Shown: positions 35,480 through 43,379 of the stretch, piece by piece
Layout of the letters: each line of letters starts with the position of its first letter
Position numbering within the stretch: the stretch's first letter is position 1
Source of the DNA: Bog-793 sp963761425
Lineage (GTDB): Bacteria > Actinomycetota > Acidimicrobiia > Acidimicrobiales > Bog-793
DNA length: 64,000 nt
Reading direction: 5' to 3'
Assembly (NCBI GenBank): GCA_963761425.1
Contig: CAVXGQ010000004.1
Span: 496,001 to 560,000 of the forward strand
Position numbers and translations under genes: made by a program
The notes under the pieces: generated by a model
What the model was told of the DNA's origin: nothing
The model's input: the letters and a program-made list of their open reading frames with translations, nothing else
The model's database searches: none

Positions 35480-35903
35480 CGGACTGGCGGATAAGTGCTC
35501 GTGGCGAGGGGTACCAGACGGGACGGCGCACGCCTCGTTGAAGGCTGGTGACGCTCACTTGGTCGACCTTCTCTCTGCCGACCAGGCTTCCCGGCACACC
35601 TGTCGCCCACACGCGACCTGACCGACAATAGTCCGGCCGCGAACGCAGGCCGTCCTGGCAGGATGGCGTGTGGACGAAAGCGTCCGTGACTGGCCCAAGG
35701 GCTTGCGGGCGCGTCTCGGTTCGCCGGCGTCGGTTGGTCGGCGACGGGAGTGGTTCCCGGGATTGTGACCGTGGTCCGGCGCAAACCGAGAACCCGGTTC
35801 GGAGGGTCTCCCCGATTCGCCCGCCGGCTGCGACCCCGTCGGCGCAGCCGTCGGCTTGGTGGCGCGCCCTCGTCGGTTGCCGCAGGACCGGAGGATCGGT
35901 CGG
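35480..35903. other. Intergenic region
   Basis: 424 bases. Both strands have open frames, but none gives a plausible protein: the minus-strand frame 35476-35907 is Arg/Pro-rich throughout. The first part should hold the promoter of the DUF2254 gene. Nothing else recognised. Confidence 0.45.
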
Positions 35904-36812
35904 TCAAAGACCAGTCGGCCGACCGGCGTGGATCGGGTTTGCGGTGGTCGTCGGGGTGTCCATGGCCGTGCGGGGCCGGAAACCCAGAACCAGGTGGTCT
36001 TGGAGCGGTCGGTAGCCGATTCGTTGATAGATAGCGTTCGAGGTGGGGTTGGCGACGTCGGTGAAAAGGACCGCCATCGTCGAGTCTGTTTCGAGCGCGT
36101 GGCGCGTGCAGGCCGCGGTGACCGCGGCGCCGAAGCCCTGTCGACGGTGCTCGGGAAGCGTGTAAACGGGCCCGATTCGGGAGACTCCCGCGGCAGGTGG
36201 GTGGCGCACCGCCAGCGAGGCAGGGATGCCCTCTTCGTTCACCCAGAACCAGGCGAGGCCGCCCCTGATGCTTTCCCGCACCAAGCGACGCGGGTCGATT
36301 GGCCTGTTTCTAAGCTCTCGGTGGAACTTCTCGAACCAGTCGACGAGGAGCTCGAACTCGTCTTCGCCAGCGGGTCGGGCACGGCCCGCGGGGGTCGGTT
36401 CCGGAGCCACGGGGTGGTCCGATCGGTAGAGGCGCATCCGAGACGCGGGCACCGCCACCAGGGAGGTGCCCGCCGTCCACAGTCCGGCGAAGCGGGTCGC
36501 GACCTCCGGCACGCCGTTGACACCGGGAACCGCGATCCCGTCGTGGCGCAGCGTCTTCACGAGTTCTGCCAGCGCTTCATCTGGCACGACGTTCAAGAGC
36601 ATTTCGTAGGGCGGCGTCAGCGAGACCGCCCCGAGGGTGTGGCCAGCGTGGTTCCACCAGCCGAAGGTGGGTTCACCGCCCGACCAGGATCCGGAAGAGC
36701 GAGCGTCCGCGATCTGGGTCAACGCCAGATTGTTGAGATCGGCCCGCAGTTCGAGCAGGTCCGTGACGTGCTCGGCGTAGACCGCGATCGAGTCGGTGAG
36801 GTGCCACGCCAT
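35904..36812 (-). CDS. GNAT family N-acetyltransferase
   Basis: 302 residues. The C-terminal half is a GNAT domain: the acetyl-CoA-binding motif is seen as VYTLPEHRRQGFGAAVTAAC (about 218-237), preceded by ASLAVRHPPAAGVSRIGPV and followed by the motif B region TDVANPTSNAIYQRIGYRPL. The N-terminal half (about 1-130) lacks motifs and resembles the degenerate GNAT-like repeat of several actinobacterial acetyltransferases. The acceptor substrate cannot be predicted. It is a single gene. Confidence 0.85.
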   Translation of the reverse strand: MAWHLTDSIAVYAEHVTDLLELRADLNNLALTQIADARSSGSWSGGEPTFGWWNHAGHTLGAVSLTPPYEMLLNVVPDEALAELVKTLRHDGIAVPGVNGVPEVATRFAGLWTAGTSLVAVPASRMRLYRSDHPVAPEPTPAGRARPAGEDEFELLVDWFEKFHRELRNRPIDPRRLVRESIRGGLAWFWVNEEGIPASLAVRHPPAAGVSRIGPVYTLPEHRRQGFGAAVTAACTRHALETDSTMAVLFTDVANPTSNAIYQRIGYRPLQDHLVLGFRPRTAMDTPTTTANPIHAGRPTGL

Positions 36813-36950
36813 GTCAGATTCTTGCCGGGCAGCGCCCGGTCGTCGAAACCAGCCCCTTAGCGCGGGACGCCGTTCGGCGCTCCCGCCCGACGGGCACCCG
36901 ATCGCCGCGACGGGCCGACCGGGCGGTCGTCGTCGGCGCCGGTGACTTTG

Positions 36951-37331
36951 TCACCGAGGAGCAGCGATGGCGGAGACGAACAGGTCCGGTTCTTCCAGGC
37001 TCAGGCACAAGGCCACGAGTTTCACCGGGAAGCCCATGACCCTGGCCCGCTGACGGGGGTCGAGTCGGATGATGACCAGTCCGCTGGCGGCGCCGTTGAC
37101 CAGCCAGCGGCCGCGCCAGCCGTGCACGCCGATTCCCCCGACCCAGCCCTCGGTTCGCTCGGTCGACGCGATCGCCCCTCGGGGAAGGTCGGCGGTGAAG
37201 GCCCAGCCCATCTTCACGATCAGACGGTTGCCACCGATCTCGACACCCGAAAAGCCCGGGCCGAGGCCTATCGCGGTCAGGAGCGGCTTGAACAGGCCGT
37301 ATCTGATGGCGAACTGGTGACGGGCGTTCAT
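36951..37331 (-). CDS. Conserved hypothetical protein
   Basis: 126 residues, starting MNARHQFAIRYGLFKPLLTA. No membrane segment or known motif is clear; alternating hydrophobic strands (VEIGGNRLIVKMGWAFTADL, WLVNGAASGLVIIRL) suggest a small beta-rich fold. It lies four bases after the nitrilase-family gene and is probably co-transcribed with it. I do not recognise the family. Confidence 0.7.
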   Translation of the reverse strand: MNARHQFAIRYGLFKPLLTAIGLGPGFSGVEIGGNRLIVKMGWAFTADLPRGAIASTERTEGWVGGIGVHGWRGRWLVNGAASGLVIIRLDPRQRARVMGFPVKLVALCLSLEEPDLFVSAIAAPR

Positions 37332-37335
37332 CTCC

Positions 37336-38097
37336 CTACCTATCTGCGAGGAAGGGGTATCGGGACCGAACCTCCGCGACCCGCTCCGGGTCGATCTCCA
37401 CGAACAAGGTCTCTTCGGTAGACCCGGCTTCGGCGATCAGGCCTCCGAAGGGCTCGAAGATGACACTGTGTCCGACGTAGGCGATACCGCCACCGGTGCC
37501 CACCCGGTTCACGCCGACGACGTAGGCCTCGTTGTCGATGGCCCGTGCCCGGAGCAGGTCCGTCCAATGGGACTGTCTGGTTGCTGGCCAGTTCGCCACC
37601 ACGGCATAGCAGTCGGTGTCGGTCGCGGCGCGCCAGAACCAGTCGGCGAACCGGAGGTCGTAGCAGACGAACGGCGTTACCCGCAGGCTTTCGATCGTGA
37701 TGGTGACGAGCCGGTCACCGGCGGCATAGTGGTCCTTCTCACCTCCGGGGGTGAACGGGTGCACCTTGTCGTAGGTGGTGGTAGTTCCGTCGGGTGCGGC
37801 GACGAGAAAACGGTTGGTGGGCTTGGAGGCGTCATTCACCCGGCAGGCGAAGGAGCCGCCGACCCAGACGCCATGGGTCGCTGCTTGTTCGCGTACGAAG
37901 GTCGCGATCGGCCCGTCTTCTGCTTCGGCGATGCGCGCGGTCGACATCGAAAAGCCCGTCGAGAACATCTCGGGCAAGAGCACGAGCCGGGCTCCCTCTT
38001 CCGCCGCCGCGGCGACGCGCCCTGCGAGGCGCGCGTGATTAGCCGGGGCGTCTTCCCACACGATGTCGCACTGGACTGCCGCGATCCTCACCGGCAC
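37336..38097 (-). CDS. Carbon-nitrogen hydrolase (nitrilase superfamily, omega-amidase-like)
   Basis: 253 residues, the typical length. The catalytic triad is visible: Glu in LVLLPEMFSTGF (about 43), Lys in YDKVHPF (about 110) and Cys in TPFVCYDLRF (about 144). Size, LPEMFSTGF and the end of the protein are close to omega-amidase YafV/Nit2, which hydrolyse alpha-keto acid amides such as 2-oxoglutaramate in metabolite repair. The exact substrate is inferred. GTG at 38097 is the start; a second GTG two codons later is an alternative. Confidence 0.88.
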   Translation of the reverse strand: MPVRIAAVQCDIVWEDAPANHARLAGRVAAAAEEGARLVLLPEMFSTGFSMSTARIAEAEDGPIATFVREQAATHGVWVGGSFACRVNDASKPTNRFLVAAPDGTTTTYDKVHPFTPGGEKDHYAAGDRLVTITIESLRVTPFVCYDLRFADWFWRAATDTDCYAVVANWPATRQSHWTDLLRARAIDNEAYVVGVNRVGTGGGIAYVGHSVIFEPFGGLIAEAGSTEETLFVEIDPERVAEVRSRYPFLADR

Positions 38098-38212
38098 CTC
38101 ACAGGAGGCAATACCTAGTCATGTTGTATCCGCCGATCCAGTCCCTCTGCTTGGCGGGGGACCTGGAGCGGTTCTCGGGTTGGAATCGGGGCCGTGCGCG
38201 ATAAGGGGCGTC

Positions 38213-38635
38213 ATGTCGGTCGCCGCCGGTGACGGTGCCCATCACCTGGGCGTGCCGTGCAACGATGCGCGCGTGGAGTCGACGAGGATTGACCGCTGGC
38301 TCTGGGCGGTACGGATCTTCCGGAGTCGCACCGAGGCGACAGTGGCGTGTCGTGGCGGGCACGTGCGTCTCAACGGCGTCCGGGCGAAACCGGCGGCCAA
38401 CGTCAAGGTGGGTGACCGGGTCACGGCCCGCGTCCGGGGACGCGAACGGAGCCTCGAGGTCGTCGGGGTGATCGACCGGCGAGTCGGAGCCTCCATCGCC
38501 GCGTCGTGCTTCGTCGACCACACTCCTGCGCCGCTGGCGGGGAGCGTCGAACCGGCGGCCTTTGTCCGAGATCCGGCGAGCGGTCGTCCGACCAAGAGAG
38601 ATCGTCGCCGGCTGGACCGGCTGCGCGGGCGCTGA
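38213..38635 (+). CDS. S4-domain RNA-binding protein (Hsp15-like)
   Basis: 140 residues from ATG 38213, preceded by AAGGGG five bases away; an in-frame GTG at 38273 (120 residues) starts just before the domain and is an alternative. An S4 domain runs from TRIDRWLWAVRIFRSRTEAT to VKVGDRVTARVRG; the C-terminus is basic (RPTKRDRRRLDRL). This is the layout of Hsp15, which rescues stalled 50S subunits carrying peptidyl-tRNA. It stands alone, divergent from the amidase gene. Confidence 0.85.
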   Translation: MSVAAGDGAHHLGVPCNDARVESTRIDRWLWAVRIFRSRTEATVACRGGHVRLNGVRAKPAANVKVGDRVTARVRGRERSLEVVGVIDRRVGASIAASCFVDHTPAPLAGSVEPAAFVRDPASGRPTKRDRRRLDRLRGR

Positions 38636-38726
38636 CCTCGTCTGGGTCTTGCCGGGAGCGAGCCCGGGTCGGGGCAGGGATTCTCGAGCCTGGTCGGGCA
38701 GAAGGGTCCGGAATCGGGGCGGTTCC

Positions 38727-39344
38727 TCAATGTCGGAGCCGCGGGCCGGGACCGAGTGCTTCGGTCGGGCCGTTCCGGCGGTAGTTCGCGACACGGAAGA
38801 ACGCCTCGGGGTCGGATCGCAGCACGAGTAGCAGGTTGACCCAGATGTCGTCGAGCGGCAGCGTCGTGTGCGATCGCGGCACGACGCAGAGCGAGAACTC
38901 GCAACCATCGGTCCGCCGATACCGCAGGTTGTAGAGCTCGCCGAGCTCGACCGTTCCGTCGACGACCGGCACCTCGAAACAGCCTCGCTCGTGCCACGAG
39001 GCGCGTTGGTAGGGGTCGAGGAGCGACTCCAGGAGGTGGCGCGCCACCATCTGGCTCGGGGCCGAATGTGCCCGCGCCGCGCTTTCGGACCGTCGCCGGC
39101 TCGTTGTCCAGGTCGCCGGCGCCATCTCATGCCCGAGTCGGTAACGATTCCTTTCCGCGTGCACCAACGACACTCGAAGCTGGTCGTCGATCTCACAGGG
39201 TCCAACGACGTCAGTGGCCCGGGGACACCTCGACCCCCGGTATTCGGAGACCAGAACGAGAAGCTCCCCGTCGTGGTCGCCACCGACGACTTCGACGAGG
39301 AGACCACTTCCGGGAAGCTCCTCCAACGGGTGCAGCGACGGCAA
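38727..39344 (-). CDS. Hypothetical protein, second gene of an SOS-box operon
   Basis: About 205 residues if translation begins at TTG 39344, one base after the stop of the upstream gene; the frame is open to 39389. The N-terminal 80 residues are poorly structured. The C-terminal part looks like a real folded domain: SLLDPYQRASWHERGCFEVP, then VELGELYNLRYRRTDG, then LPLDDIWVNLLLVLRSDPEA and FFRVANYRR. I do not recognise the family. Co-transcription with the 74-residue gene and the LexA box upstream suggests a DNA-damage-inducible function. Confidence 0.65.
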   Translation of the reverse strand: MPSLHPLEELPGSGLLVEVVGGDHDGELLVLVSEYRGSRCPRATDVVGPCEIDDQLRVSLVHAERNRYRLGHEMAPATWTTSRRRSESAARAHSAPSQMVARHLLESLLDPYQRASWHERGCFEVPVVDGTVELGELYNLRYRRTDGCEFSLCVVPRSHTTLPLDDIWVNLLLVLRSDPEAFFRVANYRRNGPTEALGPGPRLRH

Positions 39345-39345
39345 C

Positions 39346-39570
39346 TCATCCGCCTTGGAGGGGGCGCACCCAGATGATCTCGTCGGCATCCGGATGGAAC
39401 TCGGTTACCCGCGTGGTGGCGGTTTGAGAACCGTTCCGTTCAAAGGCCAGCTTGCCCTCGCTCACAAGCTCGTCGAACAGGCGCGCCGCATTGGCGAGCG
39501 CCTCGTCGTCGCTCAGGTCCCAGGAGACCTCGGTGTCCCCGCTGCTGTTCAAGATGCGCATGACGCCCAT
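39346..39570 (-). CDS. Small conserved acidic protein, first gene of an SOS-box operon
   Basis: 74 residues, acidic, starting MGVMRILNSSGDTEVSWDLS and ending EIIWVRPLQGG. ATG 39570 follows AAAGGGA; an ATG three codons later is possible. The pattern (short strand, GDTEVSWD, helix, acidic DADEI, terminal double Gly) looks like a compact conserved fold, and I recall similar small proteins in Actinobacteria without a known function. A perfect LexA-type palindrome sits 29 bases upstream, inside the likely promoter. The downstream gene is translationally coupled. Confidence 0.75.
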   Translation of the reverse strand: MGVMRILNSSGDTEVSWDLSDDEALANAARLFDELVSEGKLAFERNGSQTATTRVTEFHPDADEIIWVRPLQGG

Positions 39571-39598
39571 CGTCGGTCCCTTTCTGTCGGATCGCGCT

Positions 39599-39616
39599 AT
39601 CGAACACCTGTTCGAT
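39599..39616 (-). promoter_or_regulatory. LexA (SOS) box
   Basis: ATCGAAC-ACCT-GTTCGAT, an 18-base perfect palindrome that matches the actinobacterial/Bacillus-type LexA consensus TCGAAC-N4-GTTCGA at every position. On the minus strand it fills the 17-base spacer between a -35-like CTGACA (39617-39622) and a weak -10 (TAGCGC, 39594-39599), 29 bases before the start of the 74-residue gene, exactly where a repressor would block transcription. Confidence 0.8.
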
Positions 39617-39846
39617 TGTCAGTGCAAGAGGAAATCGCCTGGAGGGGTTTCAACCTGCCCGGATGCGCCGGGCGTTCGGTCGACATCGACGGGTGCCGGG
39701 GTGAGCGAGCCGGAATGCAGGTCATCGCCGAGCGAGCGCGAGGGAAAAGGAGATGGTCATCCCGGTCGTGCCGGTGACCACATCCCGGCGCGTCGGGTTC
39801 GATCGCGTGTACCGTTCGCTCACACCCTGTGCAAGGAGTGCCCGGG

Positions 39847-39873
39847 GATCGTCATCTCCGGAGATCGTCATCT
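39847..39873 (+). repeat. Two 11-base direct repeats before a membrane-protein gene
   Basis: GATCGTCATCT at 39847-39857 and again at 39863-39873, 16 bases apart start to start, with CCGGA between them. They end 18 bases before the ATG at 39892. They could be half-sites for a regulator or chance. Confidence 0.3.
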
Positions 39874-39891
39874 GATGAACAAGGGGGCTCG

Positions 39892-40335
39892 ATGGCCGAA
39901 GTCAAGTTTGATGCCGCTCGATGGTCCAGGAACGACCGCATCGTGGGGGTCGCGACCTTGGTGCTGTTCATTTCGCTGTTCTTGGACTGGTTTGGCTGGA
40001 CCTTTGCCGGGTTCGGCTACAGCTGGGACGGACTGACGGCACACGGGTACCTCTACATCGTCCTGATTCTCTGCCTTGCCCTCCTCATCTATCTGGTCAT
40101 TCGAGCGAGCTACGAGGAGATGCCGTTCAAGTTGCCATTCGCCCACGACTCGCTTCTGTTCGTCGGGACGGCGATCAACTTTGTCCTCGTTCTGATTGCG
40201 TTTCTCGACAAGCCGGGCTACTCGGGACTTGGGTGGCGTTACGGGGCCTTCATCGCCCTCGTCGCCGCGATTGTGGCGGTCGCCCCCTTTGTGGCCCCCT
40301 TCGTCAAGCAGCTCCAGGGCTCGAAGTCCTCGTAG
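39892..40335 (+). CDS. Hypothetical four-helix membrane protein
   Basis: 147 residues from ATG 39892, preceded by AAGGGGG. Four hydrophobic helices are seen (about 18-38, 48-68, 82-100 and 112-135), with short loops and a basic C-terminus (KQLQGSKSS). The first loop is rich in aromatic residues (DWFGWTFAGFGYSWDG). The family is not recognised; small four-helix proteins like this are frequent in Actinobacteria. A strong stem-loop follows about 50 bases after the stop. Confidence 0.75.
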   Translation: MAEVKFDAARWSRNDRIVGVATLVLFISLFLDWFGWTFAGFGYSWDGLTAHGYLYIVLILCLALLIYLVIRASYEEMPFKLPFAHDSLLFVGTAINFVLVLIAFLDKPGYSGLGWRYGAFIALVAAIVAVAPFVAPFVKQLQGSKSS

Positions 40336-40720
40336 CAAGCAGTCGGCGCCCAGTGCGTCGCCAGTCCATCGAACTTTGAATAGGGCCAGAGGAGTAGGCG
40401 CGCCCAGGCGTCTGCTCCTCTGGCCGAACGACACTCGGCCAGCCGACGTCCACCTCGAACTACGGCTCGGCTACGTACCACGGCTTACCCCGCGCCCCGC
40501 GCCGAGTTGGCGAAGGCGTTCTGGGGCGGGTCGGTGGAGCTGGCCCGAGGGAAGGCCCGACGCGCGATCGCGCCGTTCCGCGAACCCCCGAGGCGACGCT
40601 GGGGCCGATGCCATTCTGAGAAGTCGCCCGGCAACCGATCCTCGGGAACGTCGCCGCCGGGTCAGCCGGCCTGTCGGGCCGCACCAGCACGTCCCTCGGT
40701 CCTGCGATGCGGTGGGCAGT
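40336..40720. other. Intergenic region between convergent genes
   Basis: 385 bases between a membrane-protein gene and the convergent EamA transporter gene. It contains the stem-loop at 40384-40425. No plausible gene: the open frames are Arg/Pro-rich. Confidence 0.5.
40384..40425. terminator. Stem-loop, possible bidirectional terminator
   Basis: A perfect 11-base stem, GGCCAGAGGAG (40384-40394) with CTCCTCTGGCC (40415-40425), and a 20-base loop that can pair internally. It lies between convergent genes but lacks a T-tract, so it may be a factor-independent pause or RNA-stability element. Confidence 0.4.
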
Positions 40721-41794
40721 TCATCGCGGGTCGCGAGCGCCTCGGGAACGGTGCAGGTCGTCGCAGGCGGCCTCGTCGATCCGTGTCAGCTCGCTGGTCG
40801 CGCTGGTGGGCAACGGCAGGGGGATGGCCGCCGGGTCAGGCGGGGGCTCGTCGGACGACACCGGGATGGATTGGCCCCGACGGCTCCCCGCCTCGGAGCG
40901 AGCGCGGGTGAATCCACCCTGGGAGATAGCCACACCGAGGAGCACGACGATCGCGCCGACGGGCTCGTTCCAGACGAGCACCTCGCCGAGCACGGTGATT
41001 CCCAGCACGGTAGAGAAGATGGTGATGAGGTAGGTGACGAGCGAAGCGTTCGTGGCGCCCGCCTCGCGAATGATCGAGTAGTTGATGACGTAGGCCACCC
41101 CGGTCCCGAAGGCGCCGAGGGCCAGGACGCTCAGGACGCTCACCGTGCTGACGTGTAGGGGCACCTTCGCAAGCCACGGGGCGACGAGGGCCATCTCGAC
41201 GGTTGCCGCGATGAGCTGGCCTGCCGCCAGCCCCGTCGGCGAGGCGGACGATCGGGTGATGAACCTCCGCGCATAGGGCATTCCGAGTCCGTAGCAGGCG
41301 GAGGCGCTCAGACACGCCAGGTCGCCGGACAGGTGACCCCCCGAGAGCCCGCTCCAGGCGCCGAGGACGATGACGACCCCGACAAAACCGACGAACAGGC
41401 CAGTCACCTTGGCCCAGGTCGCCTTCTCGAAAGAAAGCATCACGAGAGATACGGGGAAGACGAACAGCGGTGTCGTCGCGTTCCAGATGCCTGCGGCGAG
41501 GGAGGGAATCCGCACCTCGCCCCAGGCGATCAGGGTGAACGGCACGGCGTTCAAGAGCAATCCGGCTACCGCCAGGTGTCCCCACAGGCGCAGCCCCCGC
41601 GGCAATGGATGTCGGGACACCACCAGGAGGCCGACGAGGATGAGCGCGCCGATCGCGATCCGGACCGACGCGACATCGAAGGGAGCGAAAGAGCGGTCGC
41701 CGACCTTGATGAAAAGAAAGCTTGTGCCCCAGATCGCGCTGAGAAGGACCGCTCGCGCCTGCCATGACCACCGGATGGACCGGAGAGAACCCAC
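40721..41794 (-). CDS. EamA/RhaT family (DMT) transporter
   Basis: 357 residues with ten hydrophobic helices arranged as two EamA repeats (about 15-145 and 160-290). Recognisable stretches are SAIWGTSFLFIKVG and NAVPFTLIAWGEVRI in the first repeat and LGAFGTGVAYVINYSIIREAGA, TVLGEVLVWNEPVGA in the second. The C-terminal 60 residues are Pro/Ser/Arg-rich and probably disordered. Drug/metabolite exporters of this kind move small metabolites or amino acids; the substrate is unknown. Confidence 0.9.
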   Translation of the reverse strand: MGSLRSIRWSWQARAVLLSAIWGTSFLFIKVGDRSFAPFDVASVRIAIGALILVGLLVVSRHPLPRGLRLWGHLAVAGLLLNAVPFTLIAWGEVRIPSLAAGIWNATTPLFVFPVSLVMLSFEKATWAKVTGLFVGFVGVVIVLGAWSGLSGGHLSGDLACLSASACYGLGMPYARRFITRSSASPTGLAAGQLIAATVEMALVAPWLAKVPLHVSTVSVLSVLALGAFGTGVAYVINYSIIREAGATNASLVTYLITIFSTVLGITVLGEVLVWNEPVGAIVVLLGVAISQGGFTRARSEAGSRRGQSIPVSSDEPPPDPAAIPLPLPTSATSELTRIDEAACDDLHRSRGARDPR

Positions 41795-42153
41795 CTCACG
41801 CCTCCGGCGGGTGGTGGGCGCGCCCGTCTCTTCGTGGTACCGCGGGCGCCAAGGCCTTCCCCGTCATGCGAACACCGTCCAAGAACCGCTGCGATCCCGG
41901 CGGATCCCGGCTGCGAGGCGTCACGACAGACGGCTGTGGCGAACGCGGAACCTCGCCACCAGGACCTGGTCTGATCCTACGGGATCCGCCGAGAAGTCCA
42001 GGTGGCCCGACCCCGCTCCGTGTCGGGGTCGAGGCGGGTGTATCGGTCCCTCTGGACGGTTTCCACGGGTTCGTCCAACATGGGACCAGGCGAAGATGTG
42101 CGTCCCGGCGACTGACGCTGGAATTTCTATCGCCGGATTGCGAGGAGACGAGG
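41795..42153. other. Intergenic region between divergent genes
   Basis: 359 bases between the EamA transporter (leftward) and the first PPOX protein (rightward). It should hold both promoters. I see no gene and no clear operator. It ends in GAGGAGACGAGG, the ribosome site of the PPOX gene. Confidence 0.45.
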
Positions 42154-42537
42154 ATGATCGATGCCACCGTGAAGGCCCTTGCCCAGGGGAAGAACTTCGC
42201 CGCCATGACAACGATGTTGCCGAGCGGTCGGCCGATGACCCACGTCATGTGGGTCGATGCGGATGACGACTACGTGCTCATCAACACCGAGGTGCACCGT
42301 ACCAAGTTCAAGAACGTGGAGCGGAACCCGGTTGCCACCGTGACGGTGATCGACGCGTCCAACCCTTACCACTACGCGGAGATTCGAGGCCGGGTCGTGG
42401 AGCGGATCCGGGGCCCCGAGGCCCGGGCCCACATCGACCGGCTCGCGCGCAAGTACACGGGCGCGCCTTACGCCAACAAGATCGAGAGCGAGCGCGTGAT
42501 TCTGAAGATCGCTCCGGATCGCCAGGTCGTCCGCTAG
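42154..42537 (+). CDS. PPOX-class F420/FMN-dependent protein (1)
   Basis: 127 residues from ATG 42154 (ribosome site GAGGAG). It starts MIDATVKALAQGKNFAAMTT, with the split-barrel flavin-binding signatures GRPMTHVMWVDADDDYVLIN and TKFKNVERNPVATVTVIDAS, and ends ERVILKIAPDRQVVR. Many actinobacterial relatives use the deazaflavin F420 instead of FMN. They reduce small molecules or bind cofactors; the substrate is unknown. A short hairpin (42550-42567) follows the stop. Confidence 0.88.
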   Translation: MIDATVKALAQGKNFAAMTTMLPSGRPMTHVMWVDADDDYVLINTEVHRTKFKNVERNPVATVTVIDASNPYHYAEIRGRVVERIRGPEARAHIDRLARKYTGAPYANKIESERVILKIAPDRQVVR

Positions 42538-42910
42538 CGAATCTGGCGACCCGCCTGCGGTGGCGGGACGCGGCTCCGGCGGGCGATCCCACGCCATGAA
42601 TCGGACGAACGGTGGTCGGCTAGGGGAACGGCGGAGCCGGACTCCCGAGGCCGACCGCCCGACGGTCGGAGCGCGCCGGGTGAGAGAAACCGATGGGGCC
42701 CCGGGTCAAAGATACGGCCTTCCCACGGGAAACCCGCGAACCGGCGGTTGGTGGCCGCAGAACCTGCGTGTTCGCTCTTCGGGGCCAGGACCGGCGCCCG
42801 GTAATCGATCCGGCCGTGGCAGGCGGCTCGCCAAACGTCAGATGTGTCTCGCCGGTGACAACGGACGTCAGTCTCGCCGTCCGGATCCGTCCGGTCGATA
42901 CGCTCGACCT
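42538..42910. other. Intergenic region between two PPOX genes
   Basis: 373 bases on the same strand between two related genes. A 6-base hairpin, CCCGCC/GGCGGG (42550-42567), lies just after the first gene. No plausible gene is seen. The second gene has no strong ribosome site before its ATG and may be leaderless. Confidence 0.45.
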
Positions 42911-43321
42911 ATGGACATCCTCGAGGCAACGCAGTTCATCGCCGAGAACCACCGCGCGGTGTTCGCGACCACCGGGTCGGACGGAAAGATCCAGCTCTCG
43001 CCGGTCACCGCCGGCGTCGATGACGATGGGCACGTGGTCGTCAGCTCACGCGAGACGGCGATGAAGACGGTCAACGTCAAACGAACGCCGTACGCGTCGC
43101 TGTGCGTCTTCACCGAGCAGTTCTTCGGTCGATGGGTGCAGGTCGAAGGTGAGATCGAGGTGGTGACGCTGCCGGAAGCAATGGATGGTCTTATCGCCTA
43201 CTACCGGACGATCTCGGGCGAGCATCCGGACTGGGATGAGTATCGGGCGGCGATGGAAAAGGACCGCCGCGTGCTCCTCCGGATGACGGTACGACGCGCC
43301 GGACCGAACCGATCGGGCTGA
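42911..43321 (+). CDS. PPOX-class F420/FMN-dependent protein (2)
   Basis: 136 residues from ATG 42911. Split-barrel fold: MDILEATQFIAENHRAVFAT at the start, then GKIQLSPVTAGVDDDGHVVV, RETAMKTVNVKRTPYASLCV and a C-terminal YYRTISGEHPDWDEYRAAME helix typical of actinobacterial F420-dependent PPOX proteins. It is related to, but clearly different in sequence from, the gene before it. Its substrate is unknown. It is followed 58 bases later by an aldo/keto reductase on the same strand. Confidence 0.88.
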   Translation: MDILEATQFIAENHRAVFATTGSDGKIQLSPVTAGVDDDGHVVVSSRETAMKTVNVKRTPYASLCVFTEQFFGRWVQVEGEIEVVTLPEAMDGLIAYYRTISGEHPDWDEYRAAMEKDRRVLLRMTVRRAGPNRSG

Positions 43322-43379
43322 CGCGGGTCGCAAAGCAGTCCTAGCGTCCGAGGTGGGAAGGCAAGGAAAGGAAGAGGTG

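Larger units (their letters stand above)
39571..39891. other. Divergent promoter region with an SOS box
   Basis: 321 bases between the leftward SOS-type operon and the rightward membrane protein. Next to 39570 it holds the LexA box. Near 39847-39873 there are two 11-base direct repeats before the rightward gene. No gene seen. Confidence 0.5.

Noticed and set aside
35476..35907. Possible 143-residue gene on the minus strand
   Set aside because: Arg/Pro/Ser-rich throughout, no ribosome site, no domain; treated as intergenic.
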